From: Chitinophagales bacterium
GTDB lineage: Bacteria; Bacteroidota; Bacteroidia; Chitinophagales; CAIODY01
Reading direction: 5' to 3'
Assembly: GCA_947449695.1 (NCBI GenBank)
Contig: CANFST010000010.1
Location: forward strand, 1 to 64,000
DNA: 64,000 bases
The notes under the pieces are model-generated. The model saw only the letters and a list, made by a program, of their open reading frames with translations. It did not search any database and was not told the DNA's origin. A program made the position numbers and the translations under genes. Positions 8,442-17,425 of this stretch are shown in pieces; position 1 is the first letter of the stretch; every line of letters starts with the position of its first letter.

Positions 8442-9566
8442 TTACTCCCATTTAAAGGTTTTTATTGCCACGGCATAAACCACTACTCCCCAGGCTAACA
8501 TAATCAGCAATTGGATTTTTACATCCCACAAATTCAACCCGTCGAAAGCAATTTTTCGCATTGCTTCGTTCATATAAGTCAGCGGTAAAGCTTTACTGAT
8601 TGGCTGCAACCATTTCGGAAAAACCTCAACAGAAAAAAATGTTCCAGCTAACAAAAACTGTGGCATCGTAATAATATTTGCCAACGGCGGAATGCTTGCT
8701 TCATTTTTAGCTAAACCGCTAATAATAAACCCAAACCCCATGAAAATGATTAATCCAAAGGCACATAAAAAAAGCATTTCGAGCACCGTGTATATGCCGT
8801 GAACCAAGGTAAAATGAAAGAAAAATTTTCCAATCAAAATAATTATCAAGGCGGCGGTGAGTTGAAAAATAAGTCTGCTCATCATTTCTCCTATAATAAT
8901 ACTTGTCTTTGAAACAGGTGTTGCAAAAAATCTTTTAATCACCAATGTTTGCCGCAAACTAAAAAACACAAATGCTGCCCCAAAAACCCCGGCACTTAAC
9001 ATTGAAAAACCTATTTGGCCTGGTAAAATAAAATCAATAGTTTGATACACCCTGGCTTGAACTGGTGGAGGGGTTTGGGTAATTGCAAACTTTGGTAAAT
9101 TCGGCATGGCACTTTCTGAAATTTTAGAAACAACCTCCTTAACAACACTGCGAAACAATTGGCCGTTTTGCATGCTCACTGTTGAATTCTGAATAATAAT
9201 GGTGTAAACCGGAGATGACGGGGCAGTAGTATCATCAATTTGTGGATTCTTTTTTATCTCCACAATCGCATCTAATTTACCCTTAAGAAGTGCTGCGTTT
9301 TTTTCTTCGTTTGTTCCAGAATGAATAATAGTGTTCGAATCAGCGCACATCCATTGGTAAATCGGATTAAGTGTGTCGCTATTCTGTGTAATTGCAATAT
9401 CGAAATGGTAATTATTTCTTCCGCCAATAAAGCCAAAAACTAAAATAAAAATAATTGGAAACGCTAAGCTGAAAACAACAGCCGATGGGCTTCGTAGCAT
9501 ACTACGCAAACTGGCTTTAGTAATAGCCAGTGTCGCCTTTACATGATTATACTTCTTTTCTTCCAT
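8442..9566 (-). CDS. ABC-2 type transporter permease
   Basis: It has 374 residues from the ATG at 9564-9566 (MEEKKYNHVKATLAITKASL). An upstream TTG at 9593 is less likely because it adds a non-hydrophobic lead. The topology is that of ABC-2 permeases: one membrane helix near residues 28-47 (VVFSLAFPIIFILVFGF) and a large external domain of about 130 residues. Five or six helices follow from about residue 180, including the GAAFVFFSLRQT and AGTFFSVEVFPKWLQPISKALPLTY (landmark region) segments. The ATPase partner is not adjacent, so the substrate cannot be named. It probably exports a lipid, polysaccharide or drug. It lies between the parS sites and the divergent scpB. Confidence 0.88.
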   Translation of the reverse strand: MEEKKYNHVKATLAITKASLRSMLRSPSAVVFSLAFPIIFILVFGFIGGRNNYHFDIAITQNSDTLNPIYQWMCADSNTIIHSGTNEEKNAALLKGKLDAIVEIKKNPQIDDTTAPSSPVYTIIIQNSTVSMQNGQLFRSVVKEVVSKISESAMPNLPKFAITQTPPPVQARVYQTIDFILPGQIGFSMLSAGVFGAAFVFFSLRQTLVIKRFFATPVSKTSIIIGEMMSRLIFQLTAALIIILIGKFFFHFTLVHGIYTVLEMLFLCAFGLIIFMGFGFIISGLAKNEASIPPLANIITMPQFLLAGTFFSVEVFPKWLQPISKALPLTYMNEAMRKIAFDGLNLWDVKIQLLIMLAWGVVVYAVAIKTFKWE

Positions 9567-9640
9567 TTTGATTAATCCACAATTTACCCACAAATGTAGT
9601 GTTTAACCACAATTGATGCGTTTTGTTTTGGTAGAGAAAT

Positions 9641-9648
9641 TATATTTG
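9641..9648 (+). promoter_or_regulatory. -7 promoter box for scpB
   Basis: TATATTTG matches TAnnTTTG exactly and lies 28 bases upstream of the ATG at 9676. TTTG motifs occur at 9622 and 9627 but the spacing is shorter than ideal. Confidence 0.55.
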
Positions 9649-9675
9649 CGACGAAATAAACAGAACAACCCAACA

Positions 9676-10251
9676 ATGGAAAAAATTCAACAACAAATAG
9701 AGGCATTAATTTTTTCAGCTGAAGTGCCACTTACTATTAAAGATATTCAGGAATGTTTGAGTAAACGTTTTGGCTTGTTTGTAGCCGATGCTGATATTCA
9801 GGCAGCTGTAAATAATTTAATGGAAAAATATCAGAACGATAATTTTGCTATCGAAATAAAAGGCATTTCAGAAGGCTATCAGTTTTTCACAAAGGAACAA
9901 TACTACGAAACCGTTTCGGTATTGATGAAAGAAAAAAATGTAAAACGATTGACTACTGCTGCCATGGAAACCTTAGCTATCATAGCTTATAAACAACCCA
10001 TCAGCAAAGGTGAGATTGAACAAATCCGTGGCGTAAGTGTGGATTACTCTATTCAAAAATTATTAGAAAAAGAGTTGATTGTTCCTGCTGGCAGGAGCGA
10101 AGGATTGGGAAAACCAATGCAATACGCTACCTCACAACAATTTATGGATTATTTCGGTATTAGTTCTGTGGGTGATTTACCAAAGCTGAAAGATATTCAA
10201 CCAATGGATGAAACGTCGAGCGCTGGTACACCAGTTGAACAATTAAACTAA
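9676..10251 (+). CDS. scpB: Segregation and condensation protein ScpB
   Basis: It has 191 residues from the ATG at 9676 (MEKIQQQIEALIFSAEVPLT). The frame is open further upstream but that part overlaps the promoter. ScpB is the small winged-helix (kite) subunit that with ScpA and the SMC ATPase forms the bacterial condensin. Condensin is loaded by ParB at parS near the origin and helps separate sister chromosomes. Conserved segments visible are IEALIFSAEVPLT at the N-terminus and TAAMETLAIIAYKQPIS with GEIEQIRGVSVDY in the second winged helix. scpA is not in the window. The position between parS sites and a DnaA-box cluster suits its role. nadD follows after 5 bases. Confidence 0.93.
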   Translation: MEKIQQQIEALIFSAEVPLTIKDIQECLSKRFGLFVADADIQAAVNNLMEKYQNDNFAIEIKGISEGYQFFTKEQYYETVSVLMKEKNVKRLTTAAMETLAIIAYKQPISKGEIEQIRGVSVDYSIQKLLEKELIVPAGRSEGLGKPMQYATSQQFMDYFGISSVGDLPKLKDIQPMDETSSAGTPVEQLN

Positions 10252-10256
10252 TCATT

Positions 10257-10832
10257 TTGAAAATCGGTTTATTCTTTGGTTCGTTCAATCCTATCCATGT
10301 AGGGCATTTGATTATCGCTAATCATCTGGCTGAATACACTGATTTGAAGCAGGTTTGGTTGGTTGTATCGCCACAAAATCCATTAAAAGAAAAAGAAACT
10401 TTATTGAATGAATATCATCGACTTGATTTGGTGAACACCGCTATTGAAGGCAACAATAAATTAAAGTCGTGTGACATTGAATTCAAATTACCAAAGCCAA
10501 GTTACACCATTGATACTTTGCAATACTTAAAAGAAAAACATCCCAAACATCAGTTTTGTATCATTATGGGAAGCGATAATATTGCTTCGTTTCACAAATG
10601 GAAAAATGCTGAAACGATTTTAAACAACTATCCAATTTACGTTTACAAACGCAGTGGTGATGAGGTTTTTCAATTGCAAAAAAAATATTCACAAGTTCAT
10701 TTTTTAGATGTGCCTTTGTTAGATATTAGTTCTTCTTTGATTAGAAAAATGATTAAAGACAAAAAATCTGTTCGCTATCTGTTGCCTGAAAACGTTTATG
10801 AACAAGTGATTCAAGGTGGTTATTATAAGTAA
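10257..10832 (+). CDS. nadD: Nicotinate-nucleotide adenylyltransferase NadD
   Basis: It has 191 residues, a normal length. The enzyme transfers AMP from ATP to nicotinate mononucleotide, giving deamido-NAD, and is shared by de novo and salvage NAD routes. The nucleotidyltransferase motif GSFNPIHVGHL is at residues 8-18. SDNIASFHKW and the C-terminal ISSSLIRKMI (ISxTxIR-type motif) are also present. The start is a TTG at 10257, five bases after the scpB stop: the family N-terminus MKIGLFFGSFNP begins exactly there and no in-frame ATG is closer. Co-transcription with scpB is likely. nadA lies 0.5 kb further on, so two NAD genes are near each other. Confidence 0.94.
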   Translation: MKIGLFFGSFNPIHVGHLIIANHLAEYTDLKQVWLVVSPQNPLKEKETLLNEYHRLDLVNTAIEGNNKLKSCDIEFKLPKPSYTIDTLQYLKEKHPKHQFCIIMGSDNIASFHKWKNAETILNNYPIYVYKRSGDEVFQLQKKYSQVHFLDVPLLDISSSLIRKMIKDKKSVRYLLPENVYEQVIQGGYYK

Positions 10833-10901
10833 CTGGTTGCTTGTTATTAGTTTCTATAAAAAAATGTATTCACAAGTAACCAGAAACTAGCCACCAGTAA
10901 C
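10829..10901. repeat. Imperfect intergenic palindrome after nadD
   Basis: The left arm at 10829-10855 and the right arm at 10882-10901 (reverse complement starting GTTACTGGTGGCTAGTTTCT) pair with a few mismatches. The left arm overlaps the nadD stop. A related arm is found after mnmG at 6353, so this is a dispersed family. It could serve as a transcription end. Confidence 0.65.
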
Positions 10902-10960
10902 ACTTTTACCAACTTACCAACATGTTGTTAAATTTAGTGTGTGAATACCGTGTTCTTAAA

Positions 10961-11228
10961 TGTTGATAAAAAGTGTTTGTTAAAAAGCCTAAAGTTATGC
11001 CTGTTGATAACCGATTTACGAACCAAAAATATATAGTTACGGACAGAGATTGTGCATAAAAATGAAAAGTATTTATACACATTTATACTTTACACACAAG
11101 CTGTTAATAAACTAAAAAAGTGAGTAAAATCAATAGTTTGAAGTGTGGATTACGAAGTTAATAAGTGTTTTAAAATTGGATAACTCCTAAAGCAAGTGAA
11201 AATAAAAATTGTTTCGCACTAATCCACA
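10961..11228. other. Candidate replication origin (oriC): DnaA-box cluster
   Basis: The gene-free 497-bp gap between nadD and nadA is AT-rich. It contains two perfect TTATNCACA boxes: 11051-11059 (minus, TTATGCACA) and 11073-11081 (plus, TTATACACA). One-mismatch boxes lie at 10961-10969, 11002-11010, 11090-11098, 11102-11110, 11144-11152 and 11220-11228. They occur on both strands within about 270 bp. Two parS-like sites lie 2.5 kb to the left, mnmG and scpB are close, and most genes immediately right run plus while mnmG and the permease run minus. The origin call is inferred from these facts. dnaA itself is not in the window. Confidence 0.7.
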
Positions 11229-11329
11229 GCCCTAATAATAAACAACAATAATCTACTTTAAATATTAATTACTAATTAGAACGTGAGGAGTGAGTTTGTA
11301 AATCAAATTTTGTTGTGAATATTTGCAGC

Positions 11330-12307
11330 ATGAATTTAGAAAAAATAAAACAAACAGGATTTGTGAATGAAGCGATTGACCCAACTTTAGATTTGTTTGA
11401 AGAAATAAAAAAATTAAAAAAAGAAAAAAATGCGGTGCTGTTGGCGCATTACTACCAAGATGCCGACATTCAGGACATCGCAGATTTCATAGGCGATAGT
11501 TTACAACTTTCACAAGAAGCTGCCAAAACAAATGCCGACATGATTGTGTTTGCTGGTGTGCATTTCATGGCTGAAACCGCAAAAATAATTTCACCACAAA
11601 AAAAAGTTGTCTTACCTGATTTAAAAGCTGGTTGCAGCTTAGCTGATAGTTGTCCAGCAGATTTATTTGCAAATTTCAAATCAAAATATCCTGACCATGT
11701 GGTGGTGAGTTACATCAATTGTTCGGCTGAAATAAAAGCTTTGACGGATATTGTTTGCACATCAAGCAATGCAGAAAAAATTATTAATTCCATTCCAAAA
11801 GACAAAGGAATCATTTTTGCACCCGATAAAAATTTAGGGGCATATTTGATTAAGAAAACGGGAAGAGAAATGATTTTGTGGAATGGTGCTTGCATGGTGC
11901 ATGAAATTTTTTCGTTGGAAAAAATAATCAAATTGAAAGAGCGAAATCCAAAAGCAAAATTATTAGCGCATCCCGAATGTGAAGAAGCAGTTTTAAATCA
12001 TGCTGATTATATCGGTTCTACAACTGGCATTTTAAAATATTCCCAAGAAGATTCTTGCAACGAATTTATTGTTGCTACTGAAATAGGCATTTTACATCAA
12101 ATGATGAAAGCCTCACCCAACAAGACTTTTATACCTGCTCCGCCAAATAATAATTGTGCTTGTAATGATTGTCCGCACATGAAATTAAACACGTTGGAGA
12201 AAATTTATTTGTGCATGAAATACGAACAACCCGAAATTACTTTAGATGAAACCATGCGCAAAAAAGCAAAGGGAAGTATTTTGAGAATGTTGGAAATAAG
12301 TAAATGA
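11330..12307 (+). CDS. nadA: Quinolinate synthase NadA
   Basis: It has 325 residues from the ATG at 11330 ([10 protein letters not shown]). A GTG five codons earlier is possible but less likely. NadA condenses iminoaspartate (from NadB) with dihydroxyacetone phosphate to give quinolinate in de novo NAD synthesis. The three cluster cysteines of the [4Fe-4S] centre are visible in [15 protein letters not shown] and [22 protein letters not shown] near residue 35 and the [16 protein letters not shown] region are also typical. The sequence AATATTTG at 11317-11324 upstream is close to a -7 box. It follows the proposed oriC region. nadB and nadC are not in the window. Confidence 0.96.
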   Translation: MNLEKIKQTGFVNEAIDPTLDLFEEIKKLKKEKNAVLLAHYYQDADIQDIADFIGDSLQLSQEAAKTNADMIVFAGVHFMAETAKIISPQKKVVLPDLKAGCSLADSCPADLFANFKSKYPDHVVVSYINCSAEIKALTDIVCTSSNAEKIINSIPKDKGIIFAPDKNLGAYLIKKTGREMILWNGACMVHEIFSLEKIIKLKERNPKAKLLAHPECEEAVLNHADYIGSTTGILKYSQEDSCNEFIVATEIGILHQMMKASPNKTFIPAPPNNNCACNDCPHMKLNTLEKIYLCMKYEQPEITLDETMRKKAKGSILRMLEISK

Positions 12308-12331
12308 TTTTTAAGACAGAGAAATAAATCA

Positions 12332-12354
12332 TTTACAAAAACTATTTTTGTAAA
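12332..12354 (+). terminator. Possible nadA terminator overlapping the dcd promoter
   Basis: Perfect arms TTTACAAAAA (12332-12341) and TTTTTGTAAA (12345-12354) with a three-base loop lie 25 bases after the nadA stop. The stem is AT-only, so termination may be weak. Confidence 0.4.
12343..12350 (+). promoter_or_regulatory. -7 promoter box for dcd
   Basis: TATTTTTG matches TAnnTTTG exactly, 24 bases upstream of the dcd ATG at 12374. It lies inside the hairpin described at 12332-12354, so one signal may serve both ends. Confidence 0.5.
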
Positions 12355-12373
12355 AATAATTATAACCATTAAT

Positions 12374-12916
12374 ATGATTTTATCTGATGTGAAAATTTTA
12401 GAGGAAATAGAAAAAGGAACAATTTTAATTGAGCCATACGATCGAAATTGTTTGGGTACAAATAGTTATGATGTCCATTTGGGGAAATATTTAGCATGTT
12501 ATACGGATAGAATTTTAGATGCTAAAAAACATAACCAAGTAGAGCATTTTGAAATTGGTGAAGATGGTTTTGTGTTGCAACCCAACACATTATATTTAGG
12601 TGTTACTGAAGAATATACTGAAACACATGCTCACGTTCCATTCTTAGAAGGAAAGAGTAGCATTGGCAGATTAGGAATTGATATACATGCCACTGCTGGA
12701 AAAGGCGATGTTGGATTTTGTAATCATTGGACTTTGGAAATATCTGTAGCACAGCCCGTTCGTGTATATGCTGGTATGCCTGTGGGACAATTAATTTATT
12801 TTGTAGTAGATGGTAATATTGAAAACTTTTATAACAAAAAACAAAATGCCAAATACAACTCCCGAGGAATAAAACCAATGGAAAGTATGATGTGGAAGAA
12901 CTTTTTGAAAAAATAA
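12374..12916 (+). CDS. dcd: dCTP deaminase
   Basis: It has 180 residues from ATG 12374. The enzyme deaminates dCTP to dUTP, supplying dUMP for thymidylate synthesis. The family core is clear: RNCLGTNSYDVHLG (substrate loop, about residues 24-37), FLEGKSSIGRLGIDIHATAG (around residue 90-109) and NHWTLEIS with the catalytic Glu. MPVGQLIYF in the C-terminal strand is also typical. The trimeric dUTPase-like fold is known for the family. The following lipoprotein gene begins within or just after its last codons, implying one transcript. Confidence 0.93.
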   Translation: MILSDVKILEEIEKGTILIEPYDRNCLGTNSYDVHLGKYLACYTDRILDAKKHNQVEHFEIGEDGFVLQPNTLYLGVTEEYTETHAHVPFLEGKSSIGRLGIDIHATAGKGDVGFCNHWTLEISVAQPVRVYAGMPVGQLIYFVVDGNIENFYNKKQNAKYNSRGIKPMESMMWKNFLKK

Positions 12917-12924
12917 AAAACAAA

Positions 12925-13899
12925 TTGAAAAAAATATTTTTCCTCTTTTTATTTCTGTTGATAACATTCAATTTTTTTGGATGTAAATATTTTACACCAA
13001 AGGATGAGAAAGACTTTGCGGTTAACGATACAGCATTAATTCAAAAAATATTTATTACCGATAAAGGCAAGCACCAAATTTTATTGACTCGAGAAAAAAA
13101 TATTTGGAAAGTAAACAAAAAATATATTGCCCGAAAAGACGCTATAGATTTATTGTTGGCAGGTATGCAAGATATTAGAGTTAATCGCCCAGCCTCTATT
13201 TCTGAACATAATAATGTTGTAAAAGAAATGGCATCATCAGCATTAAAAGTTGAAATATTTACAAAAGAAAAAGAACCCGTTAAAACCTATTATGTGGGCT
13301 CTATTGCAAAAAACTACCAAGGAAATTATTATCTAATGGAAGGAAGTGAACAACCTTATGTGGTTGAGATACCAGGCTTTAATGGTGAAGTTAGTGTGCG
13401 CTATATTAAAGATGAAATGGATTGGAGAGACCGAACAATCTGCAAACTATTACCATCCGAAATTAAATCAGTCGAAGTAACTTATTTTGATGAAAGAAAA
13501 AGCGAATCATTTAAAATAGAAGAAAAAAATTTAAATGAGTTTATTATTTCTCCAAACGGAAAACCAGACCAAAAAAAATGTTTTTCGTTGTTTGGTGAAT
13601 TCAGAAAATTAAATTCCCTCGGCTTTGTTTTAGATATTCCTGAAATTGAACCTTATAAAAATAAACCGCCTTTTGTTGTTATAAATATTATTACAAACGA
13701 GGGCAACCATCAAACACTTGAGCTGACGCATGTTCCATTGGGTAAACGCAGCAAAAAACAATATGACGCTTTTGGTAAACCAATGAGTTTTGATAGTGAA
13801 AATTATTATGGGTGGATAAACAACCATACTGATTTTATAATGATTCAAGATTTTTCGTTGCGCAATATTTTAAAATTGAGAAAAGATTTTTTGAAATAA
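12925..13899 (+). CDS. DUF4340-like lipoprotein
   Basis: It has 324 residues if started at the TTG at 12925 (MKKIFFLFLFLLITFNFFGC), which gives a textbook lipoprotein signal with lipobox FFGC. A GTG at 12892 in the same frame would add 11 charged residues and overlap dcd by 25 bp. The body has the features I associate with DUF4340: KNIWKVNKKYIARKDAIDLLLAGM near the N-terminus, KTYYVGSIAKNYQGNYYLMEG-like strand pairs (landmark region) and WRDRTICKLLPSEIKSVEV. The role of DUF4340 is unknown. In other bacteria it often sits beside gliding or ABC-export genes, but not here. The rhomboid gene follows after 9 bases. Confidence 0.7.
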   Translation: MKKIFFLFLFLLITFNFFGCKYFTPKDEKDFAVNDTALIQKIFITDKGKHQILLTREKNIWKVNKKYIARKDAIDLLLAGMQDIRVNRPASISEHNNVVKEMASSALKVEIFTKEKEPVKTYYVGSIAKNYQGNYYLMEGSEQPYVVEIPGFNGEVSVRYIKDEMDWRDRTICKLLPSEIKSVEVTYFDERKSESFKIEEKNLNEFIISPNGKPDQKKCFSLFGEFRKLNSLGFVLDIPEIEPYKNKPPFVVINIITNEGNHQTLELTHVPLGKRSKKQYDAFGKPMSFDSENYYGWINNHTDFIMIQDFSLRNILKLRKDFLK

Positions 13900-13908
13900 A
13901 TCCCACAC

Positions 13909-14763
13909 ATGTTTAACGATTTAAAAAATGATATTCGCAAAGGTGGCGCACTAACCATGCTGATTGCAGCCATCATAATCATTTATGTAGTCGCAAATGT
14001 TTTTCCTTTTTTAATGGGTTGGCAAAATGAATCAACCACATTCATTCATCAATATTTAGCACTTCCATCTTCGTTTCATCGCTTCCTTCAACATCCTTGG
14101 ACAATCATTACTTACGCCTTTTTTCATGCTGATGTGTTTCATATTTTGTTCAATATGTTTGCCCTTTATTACTTTGGTGATGTATTACAAGATTTCATTG
14201 GTAAGAAACATATTGTGCCTGTTTTTATTATTGGTAGCATTAGCGGAGCATTGCTGTACATGCTGTTTTACAACATTTTTCCATTTTTTCAAAGTGCTGT
14301 TGCTAATGCTGATTTGATTGGTGCAAGTGCTGGTGTGATGGCAATTTTATTAGCAGCAACTTCCATCACACCCGAATTGCCAATTGGGTTTTTGATTTGG
14401 CGAGATTTGAAATTGAAATATGTTGCGCTTATTTTTTTAGTGATTGATTTAGTAAGTATTGTTTCTTCTAATGCAGGTGGGCATATTGCTCATTTGGGTG
14501 GTGCAATTTTGGGTTATTTTTACATTAAGCAATTGCAAAACGGAAATGATTTTGGAAAGTTATTTCAGTTTAATTTTTCAAAATGGAGAAACAGAAAACG
14601 ATTTAAAGTGCATCGAAATCAGCCACCGGCGAATGTTTCAACAAAAGAAAAAAAATCGGATGAACAAACTTTGAATAAAATTTTAGAAAAAATTTCTGCT
14701 TCGGGTTATGAAAGTTTGAATAAAACCGAAAAAGAATTCCTGAAAAACTACAACGAGCAATAA
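13909..14763 (+). CDS. Rhomboid family intramembrane serine protease
   Basis: It has 284 residues and cleaves transmembrane substrates within the membrane. The catalytic Ser140 lies in GASAGVM (GxSx motif) and the catalytic His192 in GGHIAHLGGAILG, the expected Ser-His dyad. Six or so hydrophobic helices cover residues 17-215, including the HADVFHILFNMFALYYFGD loop helix. The C-terminal ~70 residues are cytosolic, basic, and end in ISASGYESLNKTEKEFLKNY, a short tail often seen in Bacteroidota rhomboids. It ends only two bases before the convergent hisS stop. The substrate is unknown. Confidence 0.93.
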   Translation: MFNDLKNDIRKGGALTMLIAAIIIIYVVANVFPFLMGWQNESTTFIHQYLALPSSFHRFLQHPWTIITYAFFHADVFHILFNMFALYYFGDVLQDFIGKKHIVPVFIIGSISGALLYMLFYNIFPFFQSAVANADLIGASAGVMAILLAATSITPELPIGFLIWRDLKLKYVALIFLVIDLVSIVSSNAGGHIAHLGGAILGYFYIKQLQNGNDFGKLFQFNFSKWRNRKRFKVHRNQPPANVSTKEKKSDEQTLNKILEKISASGYESLNKTEKEFLKNYNEQ

Positions 14764-14765
14764 TG

Positions 14766-16142
14766 TTATTTTGAAGTTGCTAAAACAATTTCATCCAGTG
14801 AAAGTGCTTGCTGTTCGCCAGTTTCCATATTCTTTAATTGAAATTTTTCAACCTTCATTTCTTCATCACCAAGCAACACCACAAACGGAACTTTTTTGCG
14901 ATGAGCATATTCCATTTGCTTTTTTATTTTATCGTTGGATGGATACAATTCGGCTACAATATTTTTTTGTCTCAATTGCTGAACCTGTTGAAAGGCGTAC
15001 ATTTCAGGCTCATTTCCAAAATTTATAAATAATACCTGAACGCCAGTTTGCAAATTTTCTGGAAACAATTTCAACTCGTCCATTACTTCATAAATTCTAT
15101 CTAAACCAAATGAAATGCCCACACCGCTTACATTGGGCAAACCAAAAACACCAGTTAAATCATCGTATCTGCCGCCGCCGCCAATGCTGCCCATTTGCAC
15201 ATCTTTAGCTTTCACTTCAATAATAATTCCTGTGTAATAATTCAACCCACGAGCCAATGTTAAATCTAAAACTAAGGAAGCATTAGGTCGCAGGGTTTCA
15301 GTTTGTTTCATCACAAAAAATAATTCCTTCACCCCTTTCAATGCTTCTTCATTGTCGGCAAAAATATTTTTCAGTTGCGTAAAACGCTCTTCGGTTGTGC
15401 CTTGCAACGAAAGAAATTCTACAATCTTATTGATTTGTTCTTCGTTGAAATTATTTTTTTGCAATTCTAATCGTACGCCTTCGATGCCGACTTTATCCAA
15501 CTTATCAATAGCAATGGTCATGTCCATCATTTTATCTGTTGCGCTAATTAGTTGTGCTAGGCCAGCTAAAATTTTTCGGTTGTTCAATCGCAATTCGAAA
15601 TTTTTTAAACCCAACTTCTCAAAAACTTCGCGATAAATATTCAGCAATTCAATTTCTAAAATCAACGATTTGCTGCCTACCACATCGGCGTCGCATTGGT
15701 AAAATTCACGGAAACGTCCCTTCTGTGGTCTATCGGCTCTCCACACAGGTTGCATTTGATAACGACGAAATGGAAACACCAAATTATTTCTGTTCATTAC
15801 CACAAATCGAGCAAAGGGGATGGTTAAATCATAACGCAATGCTTTTTCGGAAACAACTGTAGCTGGGTTTTTCAATTCAATTTCACCAGTTTTTTGTTGG
15901 TGAAGTATATCAGAAACATTATCCCAAATAATTCCATTATTCAAAATGCGAAACATGAGTTTATCACCTTCATCGCCATACTTTCCAGTCAACGTTTCAA
16001 TGTTTTCCATGGCTGGTGTTTCCAAAGGTTCAAAAGCATATTTTTCAAAAACATTTTTAATAATGTTCATAATGTAATAACGCTTGCGCAATGTTTCGGG
16101 CGCAAAATCACGAGTTCCTTTGGGTATGCTAATTTGAATCAT
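14766..16142 (-). CDS. hisS: Histidyl-tRNA synthetase
   Basis: It has 458 residues from ATG 16140-16142 (MIQISIPKGTRDFAPE), slightly longer than many bacterial versions because of an internal helical stretch. It charges tRNA-His with histidine. Class II motifs are visible: KGTRDFAP at the N-terminus, motif 2 in RRYQMQPVWRADRPQKGRFR with EFYQCDAD, the histidine motif LARGLNYYTG and motif 3 GVGISFGLDRI. The C-terminal anticodon-binding domain is about residues 370-458. A longer frame upstream (to 16169) would overlap the -7 box TACTTTTG. It is convergent with the rhomboid gene. Confidence 0.96.
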   Translation of the reverse strand: MIQISIPKGTRDFAPETLRKRYYIMNIIKNVFEKYAFEPLETPAMENIETLTGKYGDEGDKLMFRILNNGIIWDNVSDILHQQKTGEIELKNPATVVSEKALRYDLTIPFARFVVMNRNNLVFPFRRYQMQPVWRADRPQKGRFREFYQCDADVVGSKSLILEIELLNIYREVFEKLGLKNFELRLNNRKILAGLAQLISATDKMMDMTIAIDKLDKVGIEGVRLELQKNNFNEEQINKIVEFLSLQGTTEERFTQLKNIFADNEEALKGVKELFFVMKQTETLRPNASLVLDLTLARGLNYYTGIIIEVKAKDVQMGSIGGGGRYDDLTGVFGLPNVSGVGISFGLDRIYEVMDELKLFPENLQTGVQVLFINFGNEPEMYAFQQVQQLRQKNIVAELYPSNDKIKKQMEYAHRKKVPFVVLLGDEEMKVEKFQLKNMETGEQQALSLDEIVLATSK

Positions 16143-16146
16143 GTTG

Positions 16147-16154
16147 CAAAAGTA
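16147..16154 (-). promoter_or_regulatory. -7 promoter box for hisS
   Basis: On the minus strand this reads TACTTTTG, a perfect TAnnTTTG, five bases upstream of the ATG. That would give a nearly leaderless transcript and supports the 16142 start. Confidence 0.5.
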
Positions 16155-16186
16155 ATTATCTGAAAACAAAATTGCTCAAAAGAAAA

Positions 16187-17239
16187 TCAAGCCAAATACT
16201 TTCTAAACTCTTCCATTTTTCTTTCAATTTCTGTTTCTGTTTGCTTGGATATTTTTTCAAAGGGAAAAACTTCTGTTTTTAATTTCTTGCCTGTAATGGT
16301 TCGTTTCCAGGTACCGATAATTTTTCCATCTTGCACAATCATGGGTTTGAAAATACCATTATTGGTAAACACTTTCGGTGCATTATTTTTATCAACAACA
16401 TCAAGGCGATGATTATAGCTGATGATATATTCGTCAAATGCAGGAAGCAGGTGGATTTCAGAGTTCGGTTTTATTTTTTCATTTGATTGAAGAACAAAAT
16501 AAGTTTGTTCACCCACTTCAATTTGCTCTAAATTTTTTGAAATAAAATCAATGGCTTTTTTTGCATCGGTTTGGTTTAAACCACTCCACCAACTAAAATC
16601 TTTGAGCGTTGCAGGCGAATGACTTTGAAAATAAATGGTTGCTAATTTTGCCAACGCTTCTTCACGATTAATTTTTTTTGTTTGCGGAATTCTTTCATCC
16701 AACAGAGCATAAGTGATGTCTTTTCCTTTTCTGATTCCATTGCAAACCACTCCATTCAACTCCGCATGAAACATGATGTGTGCTGAACGCAAATCAGTGG
16801 TATTGATTTTTTCTTTTTGCAAAACACTCATAATTTCATCACGAGTGCAATGATTGTTTTTTGCTAAAACTTTCAAAATTATTTTTTCTGCTTTGACTAA
16901 AGTTTTAGCACCTAACCCCACTTGTTTGCAATAGGAGTTTAGTGTCTTAGTTAATTGCGGAGCCGATAAATCCATCATCCAGCGCAGGTTTTCTGCCGAA
17001 ACGATATGCCATGTGGGGCGAAGAATATGAGTACGAATTAGTTCCCCATTGTTTAATGCCGTTTCGATTTTATTTTCATTTGCATTGGGCAAACGCAATG
17101 CCACAGCCCATTTGCTCATTTCATAATCTTGCGCTTGCATAGCACCCATCCAATTCAACAATTCATTCGGTTTTTGAAATTGTTGTTGCGCAATTTGTTG
17201 TTTGTGTAAGCGGTGGTGTGGAATGATATTTCTATACAT
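16187..17239 (-). CDS. Winged-helix DNA-binding protein of the AlkZ/YcaQ (HTH_42) superfamily
   Basis: It has 350 residues. The N-terminal part RLHKQQIAQQQF...WMGAMQAQDYEMSKWAVALR and HILRPTWHIV is characteristic of the HTH_42 superfamily, which includes DNA glycosylases that open interstrand crosslinks (AlkZ) or remove bulky adducts (AlkX/YcaQ). The catalytic signature in AlkZ is Gln-x-Gln, and here Q35-A-Q37 is present. I therefore infer a DNA glycosylase, but many relatives are uncharacterised. The C-terminal half has LLPAFDEYIISYNHR and GIFKPMIVQDGKIIGTWKR, typical of the family. A truncated duplicate of its first ~55 codons lies at 18632-18811, with the FemAB-like gene between. Confidence 0.88.
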   Translation of the reverse strand: MYRNIIPHHRLHKQQIAQQQFQKPNELLNWMGAMQAQDYEMSKWAVALRLPNANENKIETALNNGELIRTHILRPTWHIVSAENLRWMMDLSAPQLTKTLNSYCKQVGLGAKTLVKAEKIILKVLAKNNHCTRDEIMSVLQKEKINTTDLRSAHIMFHAELNGVVCNGIRKGKDITYALLDERIPQTKKINREEALAKLATIYFQSHSPATLKDFSWWSGLNQTDAKKAIDFISKNLEQIEVGEQTYFVLQSNEKIKPNSEIHLLPAFDEYIISYNHRLDVVDKNNAPKVFTNNGIFKPMIVQDGKIIGTWKRTITGKKLKTEVFPFEKISKQTETEIERKMEEFRKYLA

Positions 17240-17425
17240 AGAGAATTACATAAAGCCTTTTACTTCTAAAAAAAGTATACCCGTTTATTTATTTGATTTA
17301 ATCGCATTCTTATTAAATTAGATTTTATCAGCGTGATTAACTATAAAATGAATGTTTACCAGACCTATCGTGGCATCGGTCTAATTTTTTTAAAACATCA
17401 TTTATTTTTTTAAAATTTAATTTAT

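Noticed and set aside
17340-17400. Terminator-like stem AGACC...GGTCT with T-run
   Set aside because: The plus-strand T-run would end no gene, because both neighbours are on the minus strand; the stem is only five bases.
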